Source: Cornus controversa
Taxonomy: Eukaryota > Streptophyta > Magnoliopsida > Cornales > Cornaceae
Reading direction: 5' to 3'
Assembly: GCA_026545225.1 (NCBI GenBank)
Contig: CM048846.1
Coordinates: 12,878,975-12,942,974 of the forward strand
DNA: 64,000 nt
Positions within the stretch are counted from its first letter, which is position 1. Each line of letters starts with the position of its first letter. The translations under genes were made by a program, and so were the position numbers. Below, piece after piece: positions 12,898 to 22,467 of the stretch. Under the pieces are notes generated by a model that was not told the DNA's origin, ran no database searches, and saw nothing but the letters and a program-made list of their open reading frames with translations.

Positions 12898-13290
12898 TTC
12901 TGCTTCCTGTAGTAATCTTCGAAAGGCTTGCTCTGATTTAAAAGAAAATTAGAATATTCTATTAGCGAAAATTCCTTTTAAGCTACATTGGAACTGAAAA
13001 AAGTACTGACTCAAAAATGAGAAAGAAACAACAAAAGATAAGCACATAAGATTCTAAAAATCATCTAAAGTTGTACATTATCAACTTGAATGTACATTTC
13101 TAGCTCAACTAAAACATAAAGTCACATCCTGAGAAAAATGTCCTCATGACACAACAAAAGATATAGCACATAAAGATCCACAAAAGACCAGAAGTAACAG
13201 GTCGAAAACACCATGCCTTTCCTACCTAAGAAAGATGGAACTAGATACAGAAGGAGACCAAAACAAAAACAAGGAAACATAGATGACTAG
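12898..13290 (-). pseudogene. Duplicated 3' fragment of the adenylate kinase-like gene
   Basis: Bases 12903-12940 match the start of the last exon of the gene at 15811-19018, including its splice acceptor. Bases 12945-13290 match the adjoining intron (15965-16090 plus 16690-16925). The exon is cut after about a dozen codons, where decayed LTR sequence begins. The rest of the gene is absent, so it cannot encode a kinase. The fragment lacks the Mutator-like MITE found in the intact gene's intron, which points to insertion after the duplication. Confidence 0.8.
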
Positions 13291-13404
13291 TTGAAGATAT
13301 CGCTGTGGAACAAACACAAAATTGTCATTGTTTCAAAACGAAATTTCTATATTACAATGTCATTATCCCGTTATGGTTTTTTTTTTTTTTTTCATTTTAA
13401 TATT
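13291..13404. other. Junction between duplication units
   Basis: This short stretch has a poly-T run (about 13379-13393) and lies between the adenylate kinase fragment and the start of the second DUF674 unit. It matches neither flank clearly and probably contains the duplication breakpoint. Confidence 0.4.
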
Positions 13405-13850
13405 AACAGAGTAAAATTACTTTTTTTGTTACTTCCACTTTATATATATATATATACAAGCCAGCAAAATTTATTAAAGTTAAAAAGTTACAAGCCTCCT
13501 AGTATAATAATTGTATTTAGCTAAAAAGTCATCCTCCTACCTACTTGATATTATAGTTCATTATTATGGTTTAGAAACTATTCACCTATAATTGTCCTAA
13601 GTTTAGGGATTCCATGTACTTGGAAATAAAAAGTATAATTTAATGCAAGAACAGAGTAGCCGTAGGTGGTAGAAAGTAGATTACAGTGGTAATTAATGTA
13701 GTAATAACCGCAACTATCTCGGAAAGGCCTTTAAAAAGGATTTATGCCAAGCCATTTCGTACAAGCAAATCAGCAACAAAAAAAAAACACTCACCACCGC
13801 AACCATCGTCACATTCCATTCTCAGTCATTGCTATACCACAACAGTCTAG

Positions 13851-14362
13851 ATGGCCGCCACCACCACAACAACAAGAAGAGTATGAAGCTACTTGTAAAC
13901 AAGTATACTGGGAAGGTGCTCTTTGCAGAGGCTGGAAAGGACTTCGTGGACTTCTTATTTGGACTCCTTGAGCTGCCACTTGGTTCCATTATGTTCCTTG
14001 TGGTTGAGTATGGCATGGCAAGGAATGGGTCGTCCTTTGGTAAAATATATCATAGTGTGCAAAACCTTAATAACACATATCTGCAACAAAACCAGCTGAC
14101 CAAGGACTCCCTCTTGAGGCCCAAGTCAGCCTCATCAAGCAGCAGGCATAACCCTCTATTTCAGCAATTCGCATACCTTTTTGATGGACAAAGCACTACT
14201 ACTACTACTGCTGCTAGTGTTACTTATGGGAATAAAATTCCCTCTCTCAGGCCTTTGTGGCCACACATGCAAAGGACGCATGGTTGGAACGGTTTCAAGT
14301 CATCAAATAAGTAAAAAAGGAAAAAAAGAATGAAAAAGAAAAACCTCTTCATTCCATGGACA

Positions 14363-14400
<38 letters not shown>

Positions 14401-14828
14401 TTTATTGTGATAATCCAATTCCCAGCTTATACAATGGCCACACTACTAATTGTGGGAATACTGATCCTGAGGGGTATGTTAAAGGAGTGGTGACTTACAT
14501 GGTGATGGATGATCTGGAGGTGAAACCTGTGTCCAACATATCTATTATCACTGTCCTCAACACTTTTGATGTTAAAGATGTTGGTTGTCTCCAAGAGAAG
14601 ATAGTGAAGGTTGACATGGGCAAGGTCTTGTTGGAATCTTCTCTTCTTTCAATTTGCTTCTTTCTAATTGTTGTCTCGTGTATCGATTGTGTTACTTGTC
14701 TCTGAATGATTGTGTAATTAACTAATTCAGCCTTCTTGTTGTTTTGTCAGGGTTTGGAGCTGGTGGAGGCCTCCTTTAAGTCCACCACAGTCCTGACTGA
14801 TATTTTCCTTCGGAAGAAGGTAGCATGA
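13851..14828 (+). pseudogene. DUF674 family gene, copy 2, frameshifted
   Basis: The start codon matching copy 1 is at 13851, but there are 38 rather than 39 bases from it to the conserved KLLVNK codons, so its frame hits a stop within 12 codons. The family frame can only be entered from ATGs at 13829 or 13883. That frame carries LFAEAGKDFVDFLFGLL and then stops at 14312-14314. The second half (YMVMDDLEVKP...) resumes in another frame from about 14424 to 14624, followed by exon 2 (14751-14828, GT-AG intron). Between the halves lie a CTA microsatellite and a diverged tandem repeat of local sequence. An extra intron could in principle join the halves, but no good donor is seen. A disabled copy is the simplest reading; a shortened product remains possible. 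Confidence 0.7.
14364..14400. repeat. (CTA)n microsatellite
   Basis: About twelve CTA units lie between the two out-of-frame halves of the second DUF674 copy. Copy 1 has only a few ACT units at the equivalent place (about 10337). Confidence 0.95.
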
Positions 14829-15415
14829 ATGGTCCTTCAGATCCAGCAACTACAAACAGATTGTTGTTTTTTTTTTTAAAAAACTTTTGGTGGCTTGAGC
14901 TAACTAGTAACATACATTTGAATTAAGAAGTCAAATGAAAGGATGCTCTGCTAGCAATGCTATGCAAGATTTGCTTTAGTCTTGGTAAAACAATGCTTTT
15001 TTCTTGGTAATTAAGTTAGTGTAGTTGGTAACTGATTTATGAGCCAGGCTAAGCTGTGTAACATCAGTTGCTTTTTGTCAAACTGCTCATCTTCTAATGG
15101 ACTGATGATTTCAGTTGTTTTTAGTTGGATGCTCTGATTTTCTGGCTTTCTTTTGTAGTACCTCATTCCTCCCATTGTAGTAAGATTTAGCACCTGGTTT
15201 ACAATGGTTGTTTAATGCTCTAAGGGGAGAATGTTGCCATTTTAAATCAATATGCAAAGCATTACTTTTATCAGTTTATGATCTTCTTTGGTAAGTAACG
15301 TCTATCATGCATCAAAATGTGGATCACATACGGTCTACATACTACCCTGTAATGAATAAAAAGTTAGGATTCACGGCTGTTTGCTAAATGCAGGAACTGA
15401 AAACAGAAACAGAAC

Positions 15416-15810
15416 GAAAAAAGATACATGTCCTGCGCGCACCCATTACCAAATCAAAAGATCTAACAGATTCTATTTGAAGGCGGACTCAGAATCTGTA
15501 TGAACAAAACAAACCTTCCCAGGGAAGTTGAGAATGAACATTGAAGTTGTACTAAAAACGAACTCATATAATGCTCAAAACGCCAATATATTTATGTTTT
15601 CAGCTTCCTGCATTACAAACTCTCACATCACCAAAATGCACCGCACTTGGTAAACAAAAATGGAAAATCAAAATTCCTCAAGATCTGCTGAAGATCCCCA
15701 GCTGACCAGGTTACAACACTCTGTGTGGTTTCTATTTACTATAATGCCAGATTGGGGGAAAAAAAAGAAAAACAAAAACAACGAAGTAACAGATGATTAA
15801 GTCTGACAGA
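15416..15810. other. Convergent intergenic spacer
   Basis: This is 3'-flank sequence between the end of the DUF674 duplication and the stop codon of the adenylate kinase-like gene. No gene, hairpin terminator or transposon end is seen. Confidence 0.4.
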
Positions 15811-18800
15811 TTACGCAGTCAACTTCTGTGAAGAACTGACGGCATTCATATGCTGAAGATGTAATGCAGCCAAGAGACCTTGCCAGGTTTCTCCAGGTGC
15901 ACCAGCCACTTGAAAATCAAGAAGCTTCTTCTGCTTCCTGTAGTAGTCTTCTAAAGGCTTGCTCTGATTTAAAAGAAAAACAGAATATTCTATTAGCGAA
16001 AATTCATTTTAAGCTACATTCGAACTGAAAAAACTGACTCCTTTCAGCATACTTACAAAAATCAGAAAAGAACTTCTCAAGAAAATAACAAAAGAAGCAT
16101 GCCAGTCATCTAAGAAGCACAGATACGGATACAGGACACAGATACGATACGACACGGACACAGCGACACGGCAGATTCTAAAAAACTAGGATACAGACAC
16201 GGCGGGGACACGCGACTAATAATTATATCTTTTAATATATATGAGATCAACCTAACAATGAAAATTCACAAATCATAATAATTAATGAGCTATAAAAACA
16301 ATTAGTTTATCGTTTAAAGAACTACACAATTGAATCTACTCCACAATAATGATAATAGTTGTTTTCTAAAAAAAAATGAAATATTATATGGTATGACTGC
16401 TATATTTTATTAAAAAAATTCAAAGAAGTCATCATATTTACATTTTAAACTATCTTTCTTTTTAAAACTTTCTAAAAACTCTCTAACGATATGACACGCG
16501 TGTCGGACACGTGTCCATGGTGTGTCTATGCCGTGTCCGTGGTGTGTCCAAAAATAAAAAAATTAGGACATGTATTTTGGTGTGTCCGACACGTGTCGGG
16601 CGCGTGTCCGACGCGTGTCGGTGTCCGATACGTGTTCGACACGGATTCTTCGACCTTTTAGGTGTGTCCGTACTTCCTAGCCAGTCATGCAGGGTGATTC
16701 TAAAAATCATCTAAAGATTTACATTTCTCAACTTGAATGAACATTTCTCAACTTAAACAAAAAGTCACATCCTGATAAAAATGTCCTCAAGACCCAGCAA
16801 AAGATGGCACATAAAATCCACAAAAGACTAGAAGTAATAGGTCCCAGACACCATGCCTTTCCTGCCTAAGAAGATGGCACTAGAAACAGGAGTTCAAAAC
16901 AAAAACAAAGGAAACATAGATAACAAGTTCAGGAGAACATTATTGCTATAGGTACTCAAACCAACTAAAATCATAAACAACTATTTCAAATTCACAGTCA
17001 TATACTTTCTAGTAGAGAGAAATATGAGGGTTACCTTCTCTGCATATTTACGAAGTTGCTCTTTCCAGGCACCTTCTGCATCAGCGGAGGAAGAATTTAT
17101 CTGCCCAGATTTTCCAGTGCTAAGAAATTCTTGGCAAGGAGAATAAATTCCACGATCCAGATGTTTTTTCATCAAGCAGGGCTCTGTACATTTGAAATTC
17201 ACTACTAAATCTATGTCAGCAATTTGGTCCAGTATCTCCTGTAGCAACCAAACAATTAGAAGAGCAAAATTTTAGTATTTCTTCTGAAATCTGCTACCAT
17301 GTGTAATCAACACAACCAAATCTTGTTAAACATAATTTCAAGAAAATATTGAAATTTATCTTATTTGTATTATCAATATCTTAGCATTACAACAACTACT
17401 TATGTCACTTCAATTATTCATTCAATTTTCTATAATTAATGACAATGGATTACATAAACTTGAGCGACCTAAAAACATATGACTTTTTTGCTTTTGGGAC
17501 TACAGTTTGCAGGGTATGTGTATCTTTCATTATGAAACTAGCTGCAATTGCCCAAAAACTATATCCATGAGGGTGAGCCGAATGGTGTATCCCAAAAGAG
17601 GACCATGGGAGCTCACTCTCTCAATGATTCTATCCTGCTTCAGTCCACTTTACACACACAAACACACACATGTACAAACAAAAAGGAAACAAGAAGTGGC
17701 AAAGGAAAGAAACATAAATGCTTTAACTTACAGCTTGGATCCTTGTTCGAGGAATTCCATCCAATATAAACCCAGTTTCACCTCTGCGGTAACCGTCCTC
17801 CAGCCTCTTTGAGAGTAGACCAAAAATTATATCCTCAGGAACAAGCTTCCCTTGGTTCACAGCATTCGCAATCTAAATTGAAGAAAATTAAATAAATAAG
17901 AAGAATTGCAAGATAAGCTATTGTAGAAGAAACAGAAAAATGCAGCTAATAATTATGTACATAATTCCAGTTTTTTTAAATGAAAAATTAATGCAGCCAA
18001 ACCCAAGTACTTGGAATTAAGGCTTTCCTCAGTTATGCTAATCACACATTAACACTGAAGTAATAAAGTTACGGGTTTATGGCATCTAGCTCGCACCGAC
18101 AACAGAGGATTGACAATTAGAGGTATGATGATAATTATTTATCAATGCAGAAGTGTCAAACACACACACAATTATATGTTGTCCAATAACTAAAAATTCA
18201 TATGTCCCAGCAACAACAAAAAAAATTATATGTTGTCCAATAACTAAAAGTTCATATGTCCCAGCAACAACAAAAAAAAAAAAATTAACTTTCCCTACGC
18301 TTTGTGTCTTCAAGTATCACTACCATAATACAATTTTAATGAGTAAGTTACAACTCATAAGTAATAAATTCATGGCATCTTGGCCACAATTTTAAAAGAA
18401 GATTAACAATGAGAATTATGATGATAACTATTCACCATAAACATAATGGAATATATAAAGATACACACATATATGTATAAACATCTATGACGGTCTACAC
18501 ACTCTTAATTTAGTTAGTTAGAGCTAAGAATTCAAGACAAACCATATCGTCATGAACAAGAACAGTATTCATTTTATGGAAACGTGAACGATAAAATTCT
18601 TTTATTTTCTTGGCAACCAAACATGGGGCAAAAGAGAAACAGAGACAAAACAAGCAAAAGAAAGAGAAGAAAGGTGTGAGACCTGTTTGTAGAGAGAAGA
18701 GAGGGGGTGGAGTTCTTGACGAACGAGGGTGCCCATGGAAATGTAGGGAACTTCTAGAAGCTTCGAGAGCCTCTCGGCGTAGAAGTGCTTCTTGGCGAGT

Positions 18801-19018
18801 GGGTCTCCCATGATCAGCCACTGCACTCCCCTTCCCGATACCGATCCTTCCGACTCTTCCATCTTCCGGTACAGTTCGCTCTCGTGCTCATCGTCGTAGT
18901 CAGAGTCGTAGTGGAGCTGAGCCGCAGCCGCCGATCCATAGGCTCGGCTCGCGAGGAGTCTGAGACGACGTCGCGTCTCCGGTTGCGCTGCCACTCTGAA
19001 GCGGCAGAATCCGGCCAT
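15811..19018 (-). CDS. Adenylate kinase-like protein with degenerate P-loop (organellar)
   Basis: Four exons read right to left, 19018-18683, 17872-17732, 17238-17035 and 15963-15811, giving 277 residues with every junction in phase. The Arg/Ala-rich N-terminus with few acidic residues (about 1-30) suggests a mitochondrial or plastid transit peptide. The core keeps FILDGIPRT (about 146-154) and the family helices. The ATP-binding P-loop, normally GxPGxGKGT, reads GDPLAKKHF (71-79): the second and third glycines are lost and the lysine kept. The LID segment is short and lacks the usual arginines. This resembles the divergent plant adenylate kinase group represented by At3g01820 (family knowledge). 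Normal ATP + AMP to 2 ADP activity is doubtful. Intron 3 holds a MITE and intron 1 a tandem repeat. A CT-rich leader lies at 19019-19080. Confidence 0.85.
16110..16679. mobile_element. Mutator-like MITE with GACACG-rich termini
   Basis: The 570-bp element lies in intron 3 of the adenylate kinase-like gene. It is flanked by a perfect 9-bp target-site duplication GCCAGTCAT (16101-16109 and 16680-16688), the size expected of Mutator-like elements. The ends are imperfect inverted repeats: CTAAGAAGCACAGATACGG at the left, and the reverse complement of the right end reads TAGGAAGTACGGACAC. Both subterminal regions are packed with GACACG/CGTGTCC repeats around an AT-rich core with no coding capacity. 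Confidence 0.85.
18171..18283. repeat. 54-bp tandem repeat, two copies
   Basis: A unit starting ATTATATGTTGTCC and ending in CAACAAC plus a poly-A run occurs twice in a row, nearly identical, in intron 1 of the adenylate kinase-like gene. The copies differ mainly in A-run length. A looser duplicate of the surrounding intron (18060-18150 against 18340-18435) is also visible. Confidence 0.9.
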
Positions 19019-19470
19019 GGCGGCGTAGAGAGAGAGCGCGAGAGAATGAGGGGGTTTTAGTTAGAGAGAGAAAAGCGAGACTTCAAGAGGGTTTGAATGT
19101 ATGGAATTGAGGTTTAAGAGAAGAGAACGATTTGGAATGGACACTATTTGGTTTCTTAATTACGTTGATGCCATTGTTTGATTGCCAGATGGTCGGCTGT
19201 TATTGGATATCATAAAATATCTCGATGATCAAGAGTCGTGGGACCCAGAAGGGATTGATTCTCTGTGAAGTACACAGTGGTGAAATAGTAGTAAAGAATT
19301 TGGAGGGTAAGCAAATTGTGCGGTTGAACGGTTGGAGTTTGCGGCCTCCACACGTCGTGGAGAGGTTGTGGATGGATGAAAGACACGTGGAATCATCACA
19401 ATAGACAAGCTCCTGCCTACTCATATGACCGTGTCCACCGGCGTTATACAGGTACATACAAATTGTATCT
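19019..19470. other. Promoter-side flank of the adenylate kinase-like gene
   Basis: Next to the start codon the sequence is GA-rich on this strand (CT-rich on the gene's strand), typical of a plant leader. Beyond about 19090 no gene is supported. Confidence 0.4.
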
Positions 19471-19479
19471 TAATTTTAA

Positions 19480-20135
19480 GGGTAAAATACTCAAACACTT
19501 TCTTTAGGTTTGAATTTATTGCTCACATATTAAACTTGTGTCAAAGAAAAACTCTAACACCCCCTCAAGTTTAGTTAAACTAGTCTTAACACCCTCTGTA
19601 ACCAAAAATACCCTTAGATTCTTTTCTTATAAACTATGTAGTTTAAATAATTATAATTTTATTAAATATAAACTATGTATCATAGATAATAATTTATTTA
19701 AAAAATAATATATTTAATAATAAACTATGTAGCATAAATAACAATTTATTTAATAAATATATAATTAATAATAAAACTAAAAATAAACTATGTATCATAA
19801 ATAACAATTTATTCAACAAATATCTAATTAACAATAAACTATGTTACATAAATAATAATTTGTCTTGAATTATAAAATATGTAACATAAATAATAATTAA
19901 TTTAACAAACTATGTAATTAAAAATTAATTTAACTAATAATGAACTATGTAGCATAAATAATAATTTATTCAACAAATATATAATTAAGAGAGAGAATCA
20001 GAGGGTATTTTTGGCAACAGGGGGTGTTAGGGCTAGTTTAACCAAACCTGAGGGGGTGTTAGAGTAATTTTTTGACACAAGTTTAATATGTGAGTAATAA
20101 ATCCAAACCTGATGGGGTGTTAGAGCATTTTACCC
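19480..20135. mobile_element. Mutator-like MITE with GGGTAAAAT ends
   Basis: The 656-bp element has long inverted repeats. About 100 bases at the left (GGGTAAAATACTCAAACAC...) match the reverse complement of the right end, including the shared CTCACATATTAAACTTGTG block. A perfect 9-bp target-site duplication TAATTTTAA flanks it (19471-19479, 20136-20144). The core (about 19660-19985) is an AT-rich degenerate minisatellite of AAACTATGTA-CATAAATAAT units. No coding capacity. It shares GGGT-type ends and 9-bp duplications with the elements at 41660 and 47893. Confidence 0.9.
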
Positions 20136-20144
20136 TAATTTTAA

Positions 20145-20612
20145 CCAAAAAAGTAAAAAATAAATAAATAAATAATAGCGCATATTTGTTGTGATTAAAC
20201 TAGTGACTTAGAAATAAAAAAATAACTAAGTCAACTAAGAAGGAAAAAAAAAATTAAACCTGTATTTTAGTGATATTTTTCTCATTCTTGTATGCCTTAT
20301 ATTTATGCTTTGTTTATTTATTTATTTTCCATAGGTAACTCTAGCTAAAAAATGTATGAAAGGGATTGAATGTGAAATAAGTATAGAAAAAAATGTGTTT
20401 TGATCACTAAACAACACTAATATTCAGAAAAATGGTAAAATTTAGAGAAATAATATGCAAAACTGTAATTAGGATACTGGGCCAGAAATCCCAAGACGAG
20501 CGCTTCTATCATTGGACCAATTTTTTCATTTAGCCTCCTAAGTTGGGCCTGCTTTTGATAGAATCCCAGGCCCAGAATCGAAATCAAAAACAAGATTAAA
20601 AAATATTGAATT
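20145..20612. other. AT-rich spacer before the tRNA
   Basis: Nothing recognisable apart from a T-run on the minus strand (an A-run just before 20606 on this strand) that fits an RNA polymerase III terminator downstream of the tRNA. Confidence 0.4.
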
Positions 20613-20689
20613 CGCCCACCGTGGGGCGAGCTCGAACCCACGACCACAAGGTTAAGAGCCTTGCGCTCTACCAACTGAGCTAGACGGGC
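20613..20689 (-). tRNA. tRNA-Lys (anticodon CTT) with 4-nt T-loop insertion
   Basis: The minus strand reads GCCCGTCTAGCTCAGTTGGT... and folds as a cloverleaf: 7-bp acceptor stem, D arm, anticodon stem CAAGG/CCTTG around CTCTTAA, and T stem GTGGG/CCCAC. The T-loop is TTCGAGCTCGC, 11 nt rather than 7, so the gene is 77 nt instead of the usual 73. The insertion looks like a short slip creating CGAGCTCG. It also spoils one position of the internal B-box. A CAA-rich motif upstream and a T-run downstream are as expected for plant tRNA genes. It may be a variant or a tRNA pseudogene. Confidence 0.85.
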
Positions 20690-21972
20690 TTGTTGAAGTT
20701 TTTGTAATTTGCTCAAATAATGTAAAACATCTAAAACATCAGGCTGCTACTAACTAAATTTCGGTTATGCTCTTACGAGAATTAATCATAACTTGTAGTA
20801 ATGAAATTGAAATTAGACACATTTCTTTCTAATTTAATTGATGGAAGATATCATAATTCTATTTTTTTTAAAGTCAAAGTAAACTAATTTTAAAATTTAA
20901 GAAAAAAGAAAATACTATTTATAGACTTTTCATTATTACATATTAGATGTTTTGTAATCTTATTATTTTGAAAGATTTTTTTTCTTTGGAACTAAACTCA
21001 CATGCTGCTTTTTCATTTTGAGAGATAAAAAGATAGTACATTCTTTGAAAGAATACGAGACCTTTAACTAAAGAGGAAAAAGTAACTTTATCAAACAAAC
21101 GCACCCATCTATAAAGTGTTGACTTTAAAAAGGAGTACTGGAGTTCCACGATGATAATTTAGAAGTGAATGAAATTAATAGTCAAATTACACGCTCTTTG
21201 GAACAAATATATATATATATATGCCATGGCTAATCACATGAAAAATGTTTTGTAGGTAATAATAGACTACTAATTAAATTAAAATATTGAATGCTAGCTT
21301 CACATGAATATATATATATATATATACACGACCATGGACGGTGCATGATGGATGGTTTTAATTAATTGGGACCAGCATTGACTTCTAATAAACTTACTAC
21401 AATAATAAGACACTCGGATCGGATCACCTCCTCCGCATGGGAGGACCAAGGCGGTGCGTTATACCTACTTTTGATTTTTATTAGTGGTTATAGCGGTTTT
21501 GACGGTTAACTATATATGTCGTTTCATGTATATATTATTCTCCTTCTCGAATATTCCAATCTCCGGTCACTTCCTCGTTGATTCATTTCTTTGAATTATT
21601 TGACGACAACACTTACGTGACGCATAAATAAATGGTCAACCTTCTTCTTACTTACGAAAACAAACGTACCGCCACGTACAAATTTTTGCTTCGTCAATCG
21701 CTTCACGCGGTTACATAACTGTCTATATATATATATATCTACTCCAACACAATAAAAACTCAATCGATGAACTCTTTTGCAACTCAAACCTGAGCAATAT
21801 ATCTCTCTCTGTAGTATATATTTTCATCTCTTTTATTTCATACATATATACATATAAGCTAGCTCATTGCCAAGGCATTCTTGTACACGATCTTGGTGTA
21901 TACATAGAAGTGATTTCACTTGAAGATATTCTCATCCTTCTTCAGCATATATATAGTTCATTGCCAAGACAC

Positions 21973-21978
<6 letters not shown>
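20690..21978. other. Intergenic, promoter side of the calmodulin-like gene
   Basis: The first 700 bases show nothing. Short TA microsatellites lie at about 21208-21221, 21309-21325 and 21725-21739. The last few hundred bases (from about 21400) are less AT-rich and probably contain the promoter of the downstream gene; TA-rich stretches make a specific TATA box ambiguous. Confidence 0.4.
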
Positions 21979-22030
<52 letters not shown>

Positions 22031-22031
22031 A
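21979..22031. repeat. (CT)n-(TA)n microsatellite in the leader of the calmodulin-like gene
   Basis: A pure CT tract is followed by a TA tract, ending 14 bases before the start codon. CT tracts are common in plant leaders and core promoters, so length variation here could affect expression (inference). Confidence 0.9.
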
Positions 22032-22044
22032 AGTTAGATTTATA

Positions 22045-22467
22045 ATGGAGAAACAAGATCAATATGAGTGTGTTTTTAATCACTTCGACGACAACGGGGA
22101 CGGGAAGATATCGGCGTCAGAACTGCAGCTTTGTGTTGGGTCAATAGGTGGGGAGCTTTCGCTGCCGGAGGCAGAGGCAGCGTTGTTGTTGATGGACTCC
22201 GACGGCGACGGATTGCTGGGGTTGGAGGACTTTGTTAGGTTAATGGAAGGAGGTGAAGAGGAAGAGAAGATGAATGATTTGAGAGAGGCCTTTAAGATGT
22301 ATGAGATGGATGGGAGTGGCTGTATTACAGCTAAGAGCTTGAAGAGGATGCTTAGTAGGCTAGGTCAGTCCAGGTCCATTGATGAATGTAAAGTGATGAT
22401 AGCTCAATTTGATCTCAATGGTGATGGAGTGCTCAATTTTGATGAATTCAAGTTCATGATGATATGA
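22045..22467 (+). CDS. Calmodulin-like Ca2+-binding protein (CML37/38/39-like)
   Basis: This single-exon gene encodes 140 residues. Three EF-hand loops are canonical: 15-26 (DDNGDGKISASE), 51-62 (DSDGDGLLGLED) and 123-134 (DLNGDGVLNFDE). The third, 87-98 (EMDGSGCITAKS), has Glu at position 1, Cys at 7 and Ser at 12, so it should not bind calcium well. The intronless structure, the length and the degenerate YEMDGSGCIT third hand match the plant CML37-39 group, stress- and wound-responsive calcium sensors (family knowledge). It should be cytosolic or nuclear; no signal or anchor is seen. The start is the first ATG after the CT/TA leader and gives the standard N-terminus; an in-frame ATG-less extension upstream is microsatellite. 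Confidence 0.93.
   Translation: MEKQDQYECVFNHFDDNGDGKISASELQLCVGSIGGELSLPEAEAALLLMDSDGDGLLGLEDFVRLMEGGEEEEKMNDLREAFKMYEMDGSGCITAKSLKRMLSRLGQSRSIDECKVMIAQFDLNGDGVLNFDEFKFMMI

Larger units (their letters stand above)
13405..15415 (+). repeat. Segmental duplication, copy B (DUF674 gene and flanks)
   Basis: This is the partner of 9380-11095. It is longer because of extra sequence in the gene body (a CTA microsatellite and a partly duplicated stretch at 14220-14460) and in the 3' flank (about 15055-15215). Confidence 0.9.

Noticed and set aside
17507..17812. 101-codon plus-strand frame
   Set aside because: It overlaps exon 2 of the kinase gene on the other strand and includes intron sequence; no family features.
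18602..19060. Two plus-strand frames opposite the first kinase exon
   Set aside because: They are shadows of the minus-strand exon, which has clean splice sites and family motifs.
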